Source of the DNA: Glandiceps talaboti
Taxonomy: Eukaryota > Hemichordata > Enteropneusta > Spengelidae
Assembly (NCBI RefSeq): GCF_964340395.1
Contig: NC_135554.1
Coordinates: 22,539,592-22,603,591 of the forward strand
DNA length: 64,000 nt
Reading direction: 5' to 3'
The notes beneath the pieces were generated by a model. It saw only the letters and a program-made list of their open reading frames with translations. It did no database searches and was not told where the DNA came from. A program made the position numbers and the translations under genes. Positions 11,880 through 18,866 of the stretch are shown here, in pieces. Each line of letters begins with the position of its first letter. Within the stretch, counting starts at the first letter, position 1.

Positions 11880-13528
11880 CATACATACATGTACATGCGT
11901 ATGTGCGTATGTGCATGTGTGCGTGCATGCGTACGTACATACATACATACATACATGCACACACACACAATTACAAGTAACCACTGGACTGGTACACATT
12001 AAGATTAATTGTTTACGGTGCTCCTGTTAGTACATTGTAATTCACTATTAACATCTGACATGGTAATACCACACTACTTTCCTACTTGCTATGCAAAAAA
12101 CTAGACAATTTTGAAAACTTTCGCGGCTACGAGATCTCGGCAAATGTACCGCGTGATCAACGACCTTCGTTTTCAAAATTGTCTTGTTTCGCATTTTCGG
12201 CGGCCGTTTTTGACAGGGGAAAGGGAAGATCGGGGTGTCGGTTGTGCTGTGGGGGATTCCTAAGAAGTGTTGCGGTTAGGAAATGTCAGATTTTCTGTAG
12301 GTAGGTCGATATTTTGGCGAAAATAGGGGTTGATACGTGCAATACCGATCCGCATCGCATCAGTTGATTGGAATTCCTGCACTAGGAATTGTAGCGTTAG
12401 GTGCGGGTTAAACACTAAAACTTAAAAAGTCACCAAAACAGACGAAAAAACCCTCAAAACTGCAACAAGACGCTACAATCATTGCAGCTATCTCTCCCCT
12501 TACTGAATGAATGAATGAATGAACTGCACTTTCATGAGGTTGCAAGAGTCCTTATTTGTAAATAAAATATTTTTAATTATTTCAGTTTGTCCTGCATATC
12601 TCATCAAGTGGAATTACTGAACCATTTAATACTTAATTAATGTGTATATCAGCTCACTATGATTAAACTCTAAGGCACGACAATTTGATGTGGAGTCAGT
12701 GCATTAATTTTCTCCAAATGATAATTGCAAAGATTTAACAAAGCAAGATGTACAGTGTTTGGAAAACTGGAAATATTCATGGCGTTTTGACAGGAGAATT
12801 AAAATTTACTGGCAATGAAAAATGTATTTACACATTAGTATGGTAATATGGTATTGACTATTAATACTGTAACTTAGTGTTACTATTTATTATTACCAAA
12901 TATATTACTATGATGTGGCCATTTCTGTGTCTAGACATGGCCGTGAGCAAGTTCATATTATTTGTGGTACACTGCAATTTAAGTCTCTGTGTGTATGGAT
13001 TAACAGTTCCATACAGAACATAATACAATTTACCACCTACGTCAGGTAGTAATGAATTACGTGATTCTCTGATTGTAACACTCTGGACGTTCACTGCACT
13101 ATTATATTATTTACCTCATTTGCATATAACTGTGGTACAAATCTATTATTCAATGTGCAGATGTTTTACGCTGCAAAAATGGCGCTAGTTATGATAGCGA
13201 CCATTTATTATTAGAAACCGAGCAAGACACATGTTTTGAAAAAAGGACGGAGATATTTTTTTTGTAAAGATCTTAAAAATACGTCTCAGCTGATTGTATA
13301 CATATACATCCACGTGTAACTCGTACGTTGCATGATGAGCGTCAAGGCCCGGTGCAGACAACACACGGTCAACTGAAAACACACATACTTACTTGTTAAT
13401 GAAACGCCTCTTGGTCTCTGTACCATCTGTGGTAAGACGACGCCTATCAGGACACACCAAACGCCAAAGACGACATGAAGGTGAGTAAAACGACTAAATT
13501 GTACAAAAGAAATACCAAAAATCGCCAT
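1..13528 (-). CDS. PRKCSH: Glucosidase II beta subunit (PRKCSH), 5' eleven exons, gene continues past the left edge
   Basis: Non-catalytic subunit of ER glucosidase II; in the known family it holds the alpha subunit in the ER lumen and recruits N-glycans for removal of the inner glucoses. Joining exons 13528-13393, 10062-9946, 8446-8351, 5970-5795, 5108-5045, 4792-4642, 3808-3730, 2639-2547, 2491-2402, 854-635 and 61-1 gives an uninterrupted frame of 427 codons, and every junction has GT-AG ends with matching phase. Visible parts: hydrophobic signal segment at residues 19-32; RPRGVSL at 38-44, the family's mature N-terminus; two LDLa-like repeats (about 57-85 and 88-127) each with a calcium-binding acidic end ([16 protein letters not shown]); charged coiled coil about 128-235; EF-hand loops at 241-252 and 260-271; acidic tract about 343-381. 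The human protein is about 528 residues, so roughly the last 100 residues (MRH domain and HDEL-like tail) are outside the window. Identity is very secure; the exact start codon is less so, because an in-frame ATG also exists upstream at 13654. Confidence 0.95.
300..634. repeat. Two-copy tandem duplication in PRKCSH intron 10, reaching the exon 10 donor
   Basis: Copy 1 (about 320-495) and copy 2 (about 504-640) share blocks in the same order: GTGTGAAA-TTCAGA, TTTGGAAATTAT, GCATATGAGTTTGCTA (variants) and CAATTTAC-TTCAAT. Copy 2 runs into the true donor of exon 10; copy 1 keeps a donor-like GTAAATTG on the minus strand at 488. Confidence 0.6.
635..854 (-). CDS. PRKCSH: PRKCSH coding exon 10 (acidic linker)
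   Basis: Residues 335-407. A run of Asp/Glu/Tyr (for example [20 protein letters not shown]) corresponds to the polyglutamate linker of vertebrate PRKCSH, here aspartate-rich and encoded by GAT/GAC/GAA repeats. It ends [14 protein letters not shown], matching the family's MPPYDEQTQAFID. Acceptor TGTAG, donor GTAAAT. Confidence 0.95.
885..1260. repeat. Dispersed repeat, copy 1 (family also at 16.96-17.46 kb)
   Basis: Shares with 16960-17460 the blocks CTTCATTCAGCCAAG-AAAATATGAGTGAC, AATGGCAATTT-GAAT and TCATATTTC-AACAC, and a block around TGATGTAGA and CATGACAT, in the same order and orientation. It lies in PRKCSH intron 9, next to exon 10. No coding potential. Confidence 0.6.
2402..2491 (-). 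CDS. PRKCSH: PRKCSH coding exon 9
   Basis: Residues 305-334, exactly 30 codons in phase 0. Reads [20 protein letters not shown] followed by [15 protein letters not shown] corresponds to the RDKYR element of the vertebrate protein. Exons 8 and 9 partly resemble one another (V-S-L at the start, a Trp-x-Leu-Met-Lys core), so they may be an old internal duplication. Acceptor TGTACAG, donor GTGAGA. Confidence 0.9.
2547..2639 (-). CDS. PRKCSH: PRKCSH coding exon 8
   Basis: Residues 274-304, exactly 31 codons in phase 0 on both sides. Reads [19 protein letters not shown] and then a basic end, KGRLKAPKK. The FLDRVW element corresponds to the FYDRVW region after the EF-hands in the vertebrate protein. 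Donor GTGAGA. Confidence 0.9.
3240..3350 (-). repeat. Single copy of the GGGCGCCCTCA dispersed repeat
   Basis: Read on the minus strand, it matches the units at 19.9-20.2 kb: CTGTGACAGGGCGCCCTCA followed by GGATGGAGTGAT and ATCTTACAGTC. It lies in PRKCSH intron 7. Confidence 0.6.
3730..3808 (-). CDS. PRKCSH: PRKCSH coding exon 7 (EF-hand 2)
   Basis: Residues 248-273. Finishes EF loop 1 (LVSAEE) and carries a second complete 12-residue loop, [12 protein letters not shown], with acidic residues at loop positions 1, 3, 5 and 12. Both loops look competent for calcium. Acceptor ATTTTCAG, donor GTTAGT. Confidence 0.95.
4642..4792 (-). CDS. PRKCSH: PRKCSH coding exon 6 (coiled coil and first half of EF-hand 1)
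   Basis: Residues 198-246. Contains [12 protein letters not shown], close to the family's EREAKEQHQKLW, then [10 protein letters not shown], the start of the first EF-hand loop. The loop is completed by the next exon through a split Leu codon. Acceptor GTTTTAG, donor GTAAGT. Confidence 0.95.
5045..5108 (-). CDS. PRKCSH: PRKCSH coding exon 5 (coiled coil)
   Basis: Residues 176-196, a 64-bp exon reading [28 protein letters not shown] is conserved in the vertebrate protein. Acceptor TATTCCAG, donor GTAAAG. Confidence 0.92.
5456..5469 (+). promoter_or_regulatory. CTCF-like motif
   Basis: CCACTTGAGGGCGC agrees with the CTCF core CCACCAGGGGGCGC at all but a few positions. It lies in PRKCSH intron 4. 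By eye only; weak. Confidence 0.2.
5795..5970 (-). CDS. PRKCSH: PRKCSH coding exon 4 (end of LDLa-like repeat 2, start of coiled coil)
   Basis: Residues 118-175. Begins [10 protein letters not shown], then [18 protein letters not shown], leading into a highly charged Glu/Lys/Arg helix expected to form the coiled coil. Acceptor TTTTTCAG, donor GTAAGG, phase 0 at the 3' end. Confidence 0.95.
6111..6442. mobile_element. Foldback (MITE-like) element with ~130-bp inverted arms
   Basis: The left arm begins ACCGTGGACGAACGCAACCT; the reverse complement of the right end begins ACTGTGGATGAAGGGAACCT. Both continue with GTTACAAACAG-GAAAGT and reach GATAAGAACAGTTTTATG near a 65-base loop. No ORF for a transposase. 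It lies in PRKCSH intron 3, so the pre-mRNA would form a long double-stranded hairpin. Confidence 0.75.
7050..7347. repeat. Compound microsatellite (AT)n-(AC)n-(TACA)n-(AC)n
   Basis: Alternating purine-pyrimidine tract of about 300 bp in PRKCSH intron 3. The apparent reading frames (poly Tyr-Ile, Cys-Val, His-Thr) are artefacts. Confidence 0.95.
7860..8190. repeat. Degenerate minisatellite, AACAAAAATTTGTGAG-type unit
   Basis: Roughly a dozen imperfect units of about 20-45 bp (GCAACAAAAATTTGTGAG, GTGACAAAAATGCATGAG, GCGATAAAAAA). It lies in PRKCSH intron 3, upstream of exon 3's acceptor side. Confidence 0.7.
8351..8446 (-). CDS. PRKCSH: PRKCSH coding exon 3 (second LDLa-like repeat, first half)
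   Basis: Residues 86-116. Reads [18 protein letters not shown] and then SSRVNDAIC, matching the second LDLa-like repeat. The donor is GTGAGT. The split codon with the next exon supplies the Asp of the DCCD calcium-binding end. Confidence 0.95.
9585..9808. mobile_element. MITE-like element, family TAGACTCTCTCACAG, copy 1
   Basis: Ends are inverted: TAGCCTCTCTCACCAGTCCT at the left, and TAGACTCTCTCACAGTCCTT when the right end is reverse-complemented. The interior shares GTACAAGG-TGTT-GAGTAC and GGTACATACAAAA-type words with the copy at 20553-20751. TA at both edges is consistent with a TA target duplication. In PRKCSH intron 2. Confidence 0.7.
9821..9893. repeat. Short hairpin (about 33-bp arms)
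   Basis: ATATATGGGAGTGAATGAGT is followed by TTTGGACTGTGAGATG and then the near-exact reverse complement, with almost no loop. It lies about 50 bp from the 3' end of PRKCSH exon 2. Confidence 0.75.
9946..10062 (-). CDS. PRKCSH: PRKCSH coding exon 2 (first LDLa-like repeat)
   Basis: Residues 47-84, with split codons on both sides. Contains [15 protein letters not shown] and KDGTDEP, the hallmark of the first cysteine-rich repeat of glucosidase II beta. Acceptor TTTACAG, donor GTAGGT. Confidence 0.95.
10975..11400 (+). repeat. Dispersed octamer-bearing repeat, copy 1
   Basis: Same family as 31745-32115 and, reversed, 62155-62530. Shared blocks: TATTTGCACT-CAGTGC, AATACTGAAAACATT, paired ATGCAAAT at 11078 and 11089, TTGTACACGA, ATATGTAATAAT, CTGCA-CATTCATG and a CATGGGGT end. 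No coding potential. In PRKCSH intron 1. Confidence 0.65.
11803..11971. repeat. (ACAT)n microsatellite with a variable centre
   Basis: Two ACAT runs flank a GTGCGTATGTGC-like centre, in PRKCSH intron 1. Its apparent ORFs are repeat artefacts. Confidence 0.9.
12103..12480. other. CpG-rich island inside PRKCSH intron 1
   Basis: About 20 CpG dinucleotides in 12120-12370, in an otherwise CpG-poor AT-rich intron. It starts with a 16-bp perfect inverted repeat (AGACAATTTTGAAAAC at 12103-12118; complement at 12169-12184). Further inverted words are AATTCCT/AGGAATT at 12372-12390 and ATTGTAGCGT/ACGCTACAAT around 12389 and 12470. It could be an alternative promoter, a small RNA locus or a young element; I recognise none. 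Confidence 0.5.
13393..13528 (-). CDS. PRKCSH: PRKCSH coding exon 1 (signal peptide)
   Basis: Encodes residues 1-45 plus one base. The chosen start, MAIFGISF, gives a short N-region followed by the hydrophobic run [14 protein letters not shown] and then the family-typical [10 protein letters not shown]. The donor is GTAAGT directly after 13393. The split codon with the next exon makes Asn46, so the junction reads VSLTN-KPFYDN as in the family. An in-frame ATG at 13654 would add 42 residues before this start and bury the signal peptide, so it is considered 5' UTR. Confidence 0.9.
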
Positions 13529-13898
13529 GTCGCTGCCTCTCGAAACTATCAGTTTGTTGGCAATTCTTTCCTCAAAACCTCCTTTCGGTTCCGTGTTCAA
13601 CTTCAAGTGCAAAAATGTTAATATATTGGAAGAGGATAAAAAATATTTAGGCAAAAAATCCTGTATTAAAAGTATATTGTTCCTTCAACCTTTGAATGAT
13701 ATTCATTTTAATCGATAAAATTTATATCGAAGAATTGGATCGGTCAGAAATTCCCATTTGAAGGGCGCCCTCAAACTTCTTTATTTACTTTTTGCAGCTG
13801 AGCGTCGAAAATGTCCGTGTACATGGAAATGGTGGCAGACTCGTGATTAATAGGCAAATCTATGCAGAAGCTACATCTACAGATTGAAACAGCGAGTG
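13529..13898. promoter_or_regulatory. Probable shared divergent promoter of PRKCSH and CAAP1, with likely non-coding first exon of CAAP1
   Basis: The two genes are arranged head to head: the PRKCSH start codon is at 13528 (minus) and a plausible CAAP1 leader lies on the plus strand. A good donor (GTAAGG at 13899) and an acceptor (TTATAG ending at 14544) would make a non-coding CAAP1 exon ending at 13898. No clear TATA box is seen. A short upstream reading frame (13811-13846) sits in the proposed leader. The arrangement is seen directly; transcription start sites are inferred. Confidence 0.5.
13811..13846 (+). other. Possible upstream ORF in the CAAP1 leader
   Basis: ATG with A at -3, encoding 11 codons (MSVYMEMVADS) and stopping within the proposed first non-coding exon. 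It could reduce CAAP1 translation if included in the transcript. Position and context are visible; function is inference. Confidence 0.25.
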
Positions 13899-14107
13899 GT
13901 AAGGTCGTTATCATAACTGAATTCAATCACTACATTATGTGCTTCGTTACAGGGACATATGTTTCTACTAATGTTGTATGATTGGAAATGTAAACATGTA
14001 CACTGCTGCAGCCTTTATTCAAAATATTGTCTAATGCCATTGAATCAACGAATAGGTTACGTCGCGTCGGTGAATACACTGAACTGTACTGTAAGGTAGA
14101 GGTGGTG

Positions 14108-14109
<2 letters not shown>

Positions 14110-14162
<53 letters not shown>
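14110..14162. repeat. (GT)n microsatellite in the proposed CAAP1 5'-UTR intron
   Basis: About 26 uninterrupted GT units. Confidence 0.97.
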
Positions 14163-14165
<3 letters not shown>

Positions 14166-14587
14166 GCATTTGTGTCAGTGTCTGTGTTACAGCATGTAGT
14201 GCAGTCGCTCTAAAGGTATCACATTAAAGGATTGTGTATTGGTGTAAATATGTTATATTAAACTCATCGTCTTAAACCACAGCCTCTTTTACGGCACTGT
14301 CCAAAGCACACTGCTGTTATTTTGCAGTGTCGCAGAAGAAAAACAGCTCTGGTTTGCGAGAATGAATAAGGATTACATAGGATTATTCTTTTGTTGTAGA
14401 CAAACTTTTTCTACAACTCCGCCAAACCATACAAATGTTGCGCACATCTATAGATTTTAATCCTAATCCAAAAATGGGTGTTGAAGATGAGTTCGATGCT
14501 AAGATCTCTCTTAAAGTGACAATTGTTTTTAACTTTTGTTATAGGCCGGCAAGCATTTGGTATTAGAGTAAGCTACAAGTTTCCAAA

Positions 14588-14701
14588 ATGATGCCAGACT
14601 CTACACAAGCTGAGAAAACTGAAAAGAAAGCAAAGAAGAGAAAGGGACAAAAAAAGACAATAAAAACTGAAAAAAAGAAAAAGAAAGTTGATGGAAAGAA
14701 G
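14588..14701 (+). CDS. CAAP1: CAAP1 coding exon 1
   Basis: 38 codons, starting MMPDSTQAEKTEKKAKKRKG and ending KKKKVDGKK. The exon ends AAG before GCAAGT, the consensus context of the minor GC-AG donor class. Reading on into the intron gives only (TGTC)n low-complexity protein, so splicing here is favoured. Confidence 0.8.
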
Positions 14702-17700
14702 GCAAGTTTGAATATGTTAATCAGTTTGTCTTGTTTGTTTGTTTGTTTGTCTGTCTGTCTGTCTGTCCACCTGTCTGTCTGTCCACCTTTCTATCGATCT
14801 GTCTGTCCACATGTCTGTCTCATTTATTGTCTGTCTGCATACCTATCTGTCCCACCTGTGTTGTATCACAGACAAGTATAGACACAGACAAGTATAGTTA
14901 GTTGTCTGTGGTTGTATGTCCAACATGTCTGTCTGGTTGTCCCCCTACCTGTCCCACCTGGCTGTTTCATATGTCTCACCTGCCTGTCTGTCAGTCCCTG
15001 CCTACCTACATATTCCACATATCTTGCTTGTCATATCTGAATGTCTGTAAACCTTCAACTTGGGTCTTTATGTTTCTTAATACCAGGGTATTAGTATTTA
15101 ATTAAATGACATCATGAATGATTTTGATATCATGAAAGTAAGGAAATATTAAGACTGATTGATTGATTGATTAGTAAGCTGATCATTTGATTGCTTGATT
15201 GATCAATCATTTGATTAATTGATTGATCATTTACTTGAATGGAATTAATTTTTAATTTAGGTCAATTTTTTCCATCATTTTTCTCGTCAATATAGAAAAA
15301 GAAGAGTACAAGTTTTAATGAAGCAGAAGCTAAAGTTAACAGTGATAATGAGTATGACTCTGACCTTGACCTGAATAAAGAAGTGAAACCTATTGGTGCA
15401 TACATCAAGAAGAGAGATGAAATGTTACAACATATGTTTAAATCAATCAAGGGTGATAAACTGAAGAGTATGTTACCAGATATTATGAAGGTAAGGAGCT
15501 ATTATGATTGAATGATTGGTTGGTTGATTGGTTGGTTGTTTGGTTGGATGGATGGTTGGTTGGTTGGTTGAATGGTTGGTTGATTGGTTGGTTGGTTCGA
15601 ATGGTTGAATGGTTGGTTGGTTGATTGGTTGGTTGTTGATTTATTGATTGATTGATTGGTTGGTTGATGGCCTGATTGTTTGGTTGGTTGGATGGTTGGT
15701 TGGTTGGTCAATTGATCAATCAATAAATCATTCAATTGATCGATCAATCAATCGGTGGATTGTATGTATGAATAAAACCGAAATAGTTATAAGTGGGGGA
15801 TATTCTTCAGAATACATTTGTTCTTCATGACCACCTTACTTTGATCAATACTCTTTCATTAATACAAGTAATCTAGAGACTCATCAATTTGTGTATTTTG
15901 TAACAATACAGCTAGGATTGAACTGTGTTGTGATATTTACTCTGAGTCTGAAATACTTTATTTCATTTGCATACTAGGTATGAATTGTAAAAATTTCCTA
16001 ATGATTAGTATTTCATTGCTTAAAATCTAGTTATTTGTTTGTTTTACAAAATACATGTGAAATATATGACCCCCCCCCCAAAAAAAAAAAAAAAAAATGT
16101 TTTGACAAAGATATTTTTTCCCCACATACATTATAATGTATATGTAATTGTGAACATGTAAGTATATAACTTTGGACGTGTTTTTTTGTGCATACAGGAG
16201 TGTTCTTTGGAAGAAATTAAAACACTATGCTTGGATCAATTAGAAGTTATGTCAAAGAAACGGATTCGATGTATTCTAACAGGTAAGGTCAAAGGTCAAT
16301 TTTAGTGACTGCTAAGGATAGCGTGAATCCTCTCAAAGGATTACCTACTCTGATTGGTTAGAAAACAAAAGTGGTAAACTGACAACATCTGCATAATAAT
16401 CATAATCACAGAATAGTGATTCATGCCTTCCGATCAATGTATCCCTTTTGTGGACTTTACATCACTCATATTGCAAATACAGTTTGTTTTGCATCTGTAT
16501 TCTCAATTCTCAATCTTATAAACAGTCTACCTCTCCTGTATTCATCAGAGGTCAAAGGTTGAAATTTTTGCAATGTGTTTACTCCTTTTCATCAATATAC
16601 TACCAAACCAGAGTGATTTTAGAGTTTCACCAATATCCAGATTGACTATAGAGTTACTACCAAGCCAGATTGACTATAGAGTTTCACCGATATGCTACCA
16701 ATCCAGAGTGACTTTAGAGTTTCAATTAGGCAGTACAGTGTCTTTTATGTCTCACGCAAGTTTTTTTTTTTTGCAATTGCATCAACAAAATACAGAATGA
16801 CACTGCTAGCATGCAAACACAGATGATGGTATCTGACTGTGAACACAAATCAACATCACTATTGGATGAAACGCGGAAGATTCAAACACAAAACTGGTTA
16901 TTTGTGTAGGAAAGCATTATATAAAAACTAATGTTATTAATATAGTAATATAGATATTATTCCACAATATTTGTCTTCATTCAGCCAAGGAAAATATGAG
17001 TGACTTAAGGGGCCTTGTCACTACGAGTTGTGAGACGAATTATGACAAAACTTATTGGTCACAAGTATTTTAAGGCTGAATCAAGTACAATATCGGAGGA
17101 CAGGGCTTGAAATTGGCAGGAGTCAAGGGCATATAGACTACCAAACATTGTATCTTGACTATCAACTTTGTTATTTAGTAGTCTATGAGACCAATGGAAA
17201 TCAATGGAGAATTGTAGCTGAAGCAGTTCACTTGGATAAATTTGGCTACCAAGCCCAAAAGTTAAATTCAAGCCCTGGAGGATAATATAATTATACCTCC
17301 TCAAGCATAGCTCATGAAATAATAGGGAAAATTAATGGCAATTTGGAATGTTTTGAATCATATTTCGAACACCACAGAACTTGTGATGTAGACATGGGTT
17401 TCGTGACATGGAACAACAGGGTATATAATCCATATTTTCTGTTCAAAGACAATAACTTGGCTTGTGTCTTTTATAGTGATCAAAGTGAACACATCGTTAT
17501 CCAAAAGCTATGAAAAGTTTAACTAACTCGTTTCATAATTTTCTGATTTTTAGGACAAGAAATGTTATCATCATCTGGAACTGATGACTCGTCATCTGAT
17601 GAAGAAGTGGAGGGTGTCAAGAAGAAAGAGGATAGTACTAAACATCCAGGTGTTGATGATGGTGATGATAAGAAATCAGAGAATATTGACAGAATAGACA

Positions 17701-18353
17701 GTGATGTTGTTGACTCAACGACAGATCACAGAGAAATCGTTGACGTAACTGAAGTAGCATTGAGCTTGTCTCCTCAACATGATGAAGATACGGATAGCCT
17801 GTTTAATGATGTGGATCCGGAAATGGCTGATGTTGTTAGCCCTAGTAACAGTGACCATGGTAATAGTAACCAAGGTAACAATGACAAAGAATGTAGCAAC
17901 AAAAGTGATGAAGCCCAAAATCGTCAGGATGATGATGATGATGAACACTATGACAAAGATGGCGTCCATGACAACAGTAACCAGGGACATAGGAAGTATA
18001 AACAAAGTGACCAAAAATGCCCTGAGGTGGAAATAATTGACCTTACTGATAATGGTGATACTCAGCAGAGCATCCAGGATGGTAACCAAAGAGTTAGTAA
18101 CTATAGTAACCAAAGTAACACAGAAGGAGCCAATTCAGATGACAATGATGTTGAACTTGTAACAGATGCAAGGGTTAAGGAAACTGAAACTCCTCATAGA
18201 GAGTTGGGCACAGCTAGTAAACCACAAGCACCTGTACAGAGTAGGTTAGAAATCCTTGAACTTGAAATGAGAGCCAGGGCAATACGATCATTAATGAAAG
18301 CAAATGAAGTGAGAGAAGCAACACTGAAGAAAAAGAAGGCAAAGTTAGAATAA
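14588..18353 (+). CDS. CAAP1: Caspase activity and apoptosis inhibitor 1 (CAAP1), four coding exons
   Basis: Exons 14588-14701, 15296-15490, 16198-16282 and 17554-18353 join to 397 codons plus stop. Domains: lysine-rich N-terminus (residues 9-41, likely nuclear localisation); conserved CAAP core about 66-132, reading KPIGAYIKKRDEMLQHMF, then KLKSMLPDIMK, then LCLDQLEVMSKKRI; a long acidic Ser/Asn/Asp-rich low-complexity region; and a conserved C-terminal helix with LELEMRARAIRSLMKA near residue 366-381. In human, CAAP1 (about 361 residues) restrains caspase activation; the role here is inferred by homology. The last three exons have standard acceptors (TATAG, TACAG, TTTAG). The first intron begins with GCAAGT rather than GT. 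The start is the first ATG after a candidate 5'-UTR acceptor; a second Met follows directly. Confidence 0.9.
14727..14860. repeat. (TTTG/TGTC)n repeat in CAAP1 intron 1
   Basis: TTTG units pass into TGTC units; degraded copies continue to about 15000. It fills most of the intron. Confidence 0.9.
15296..15490 (+). CDS. CAAP1: CAAP1 coding exon 2 (conserved core, first part)
   Basis: 65 codons, phase 0 on both sides. Carries EVKPIGAYIKKRDEMLQHMF and then KGDKLKSMLPDIMK, the diagnostic CAAP segment. Acceptor CAATATAG, donor GTAAGG. Confidence 0.92.
15505..15735. repeat. (TTGG/TTGA)n repeat in CAAP1 intron 2
   Basis: Long run of GGTT and GATT units starting about 15 bases after the exon 2 donor. 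It contains GGTTGGTTGGTTGG stretches. Confidence 0.95.
16198..16282 (+). CDS. CAAP1: CAAP1 coding exon 3 (conserved core, second part)
   Basis: 28 codons plus one base. Reads ECSLEEIKTLCLDQLEVMSK and then KRIRCILTG across the junction. Acceptor CATACAG, donor GTAAGG. Confidence 0.92.
16604..16726. repeat. ~44-bp tandem repeat, about three copies
   Basis: Units contain CCAGAGTGA-TTTAGAGTTTCACC or CCAGATTGACTATAGAGTT. In CAAP1 intron 3. Confidence 0.7.
16720..16905 (-). mobile_element. Partial copy of the 53.99-54.33 kb foldback element
   Basis: Matches that element's reverse complement in order: TCAATTAGGCAGTACAGTGT, TTTTATGTCTCACGCAA, then ACACAAATCAACATCACTAT and GGAAGATTCAAACA. The outer arms are missing. 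In CAAP1 intron 3. Confidence 0.65.
16960..17460. repeat. Dispersed repeat, copy 2 (family also at 0.89-1.26 kb)
   Basis: Same ordered blocks as copy 1, with an extra ~200 bp in the middle (17090-17290). It ends about 95 bp before the CAAP1 exon 4 acceptor, so each copy sits in an intron of one of the two divergent genes. Confidence 0.6.
17554..18353 (+). CDS. CAAP1: CAAP1 coding exon 4 (acidic low-complexity region, C-terminal helix, stop)
   Basis: 265 codons plus TAA. Begins QEMLSSSGTDDSSSDEE. The middle holds imperfect Ser-Asn-Gln units built from repeated AGTAAC-type words, consistent with growth by slippage. It ends with EILELEMRARAIRSLMKA and a basic tail, KKKKAKLE. Acceptor TTTTTAG. 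Confidence 0.92.
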
Positions 18354-18377
18354 GAGCAGGGTGAGTAAAGTCCAACA

Positions 18378-18637
18378 ACTAATAGAGTAGTAGAGTACAG
18401 TAGAGTAGAGTAGAGTACAGTACAGTACAGTACAGTACAGTACAGTACAGTACAGTACATACTAGAGCGTAGAGTAGAATTGAGCAGAGTAGCACAGAGT
18501 AGAGCAGAGCAGAGTAGAATAGAGTAGAGTAGCATAGAGAAGAGTAGAGAAGCGTAGAGTAGCACAGAGTAGAGTAGCACAGAGCAAAGCAGAGCAGAGC
18601 AGAGTAGAGTAAAGTAGAGTAGAGTAGCATAGAGTAT
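18378..18637. repeat. Pentanucleotide repeat (AGAGT/ACAGT/AGAGC)n in the CAAP1 3' UTR or flank
   Basis: About 50 five-base units with a homogeneous ACAGT core at 18416-18457. It starts 25 bases after the stop codon. Confidence 0.95.
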
Positions 18638-18780
18638 AATTATTATGATTCAAGGGAAACACTGCCACTGTCTTGTCAACTCAGCTGATTAGTTTATTAA
18701 CTCAGCAAATTTTGTTGAACATCTGTTACCAGGTAGAATAGAAATTGATACTTGACTCCATTATTTACAGTAGTAGTAGA

Positions 18781-18866
18781 GTTACCTTATTGGAATCTAG
18801 GTTTGGAAGTGACTACGTAGCTTTCATCCGAATCACTCAGACATCATCAGATTCCAATAAGGTAAC
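18781..18866 (-). ncRNA. Hammerhead-ribozyme-like palindromic element
   Basis: On the minus strand: flank GTTACCTTATTGGAAT, then CTGATGA (18850-18844), a hairpin GTCTGAG-TGA-TTCGGAT, GAAA (18825-18822), a short self-complementary CTACGTAG, then GTC (18813-18811), and ACTTCC, which can pair back with GGAAT. The element closes with the complement of the first flank (18-bp perfect arms 18781-18798 and 18849-18866). Order and spacing fit the hammerhead fold, but there is an extra base before stem II and stem III is minimal, so it may be inactive or work only as a dimer. Motifs are seen; function is inferred. Confidence 0.45.

Noticed and set aside
13286-13654. Longer PRKCSH start at 13654
   Set aside because: Would place 42 hydrophilic residues before the signal peptide; the internal ATG at 13528 gives normal family architecture.
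17715-18113. 132-codon minus-strand ORF
   Set aside because: Antisense shadow of the low-complexity part of CAAP1 exon 4.
18194-18668. Minus-strand Leu/Tyr/Ser ORFs
   Set aside because: Translation of the pentanucleotide array and antisense to CAAP1 exon 4.
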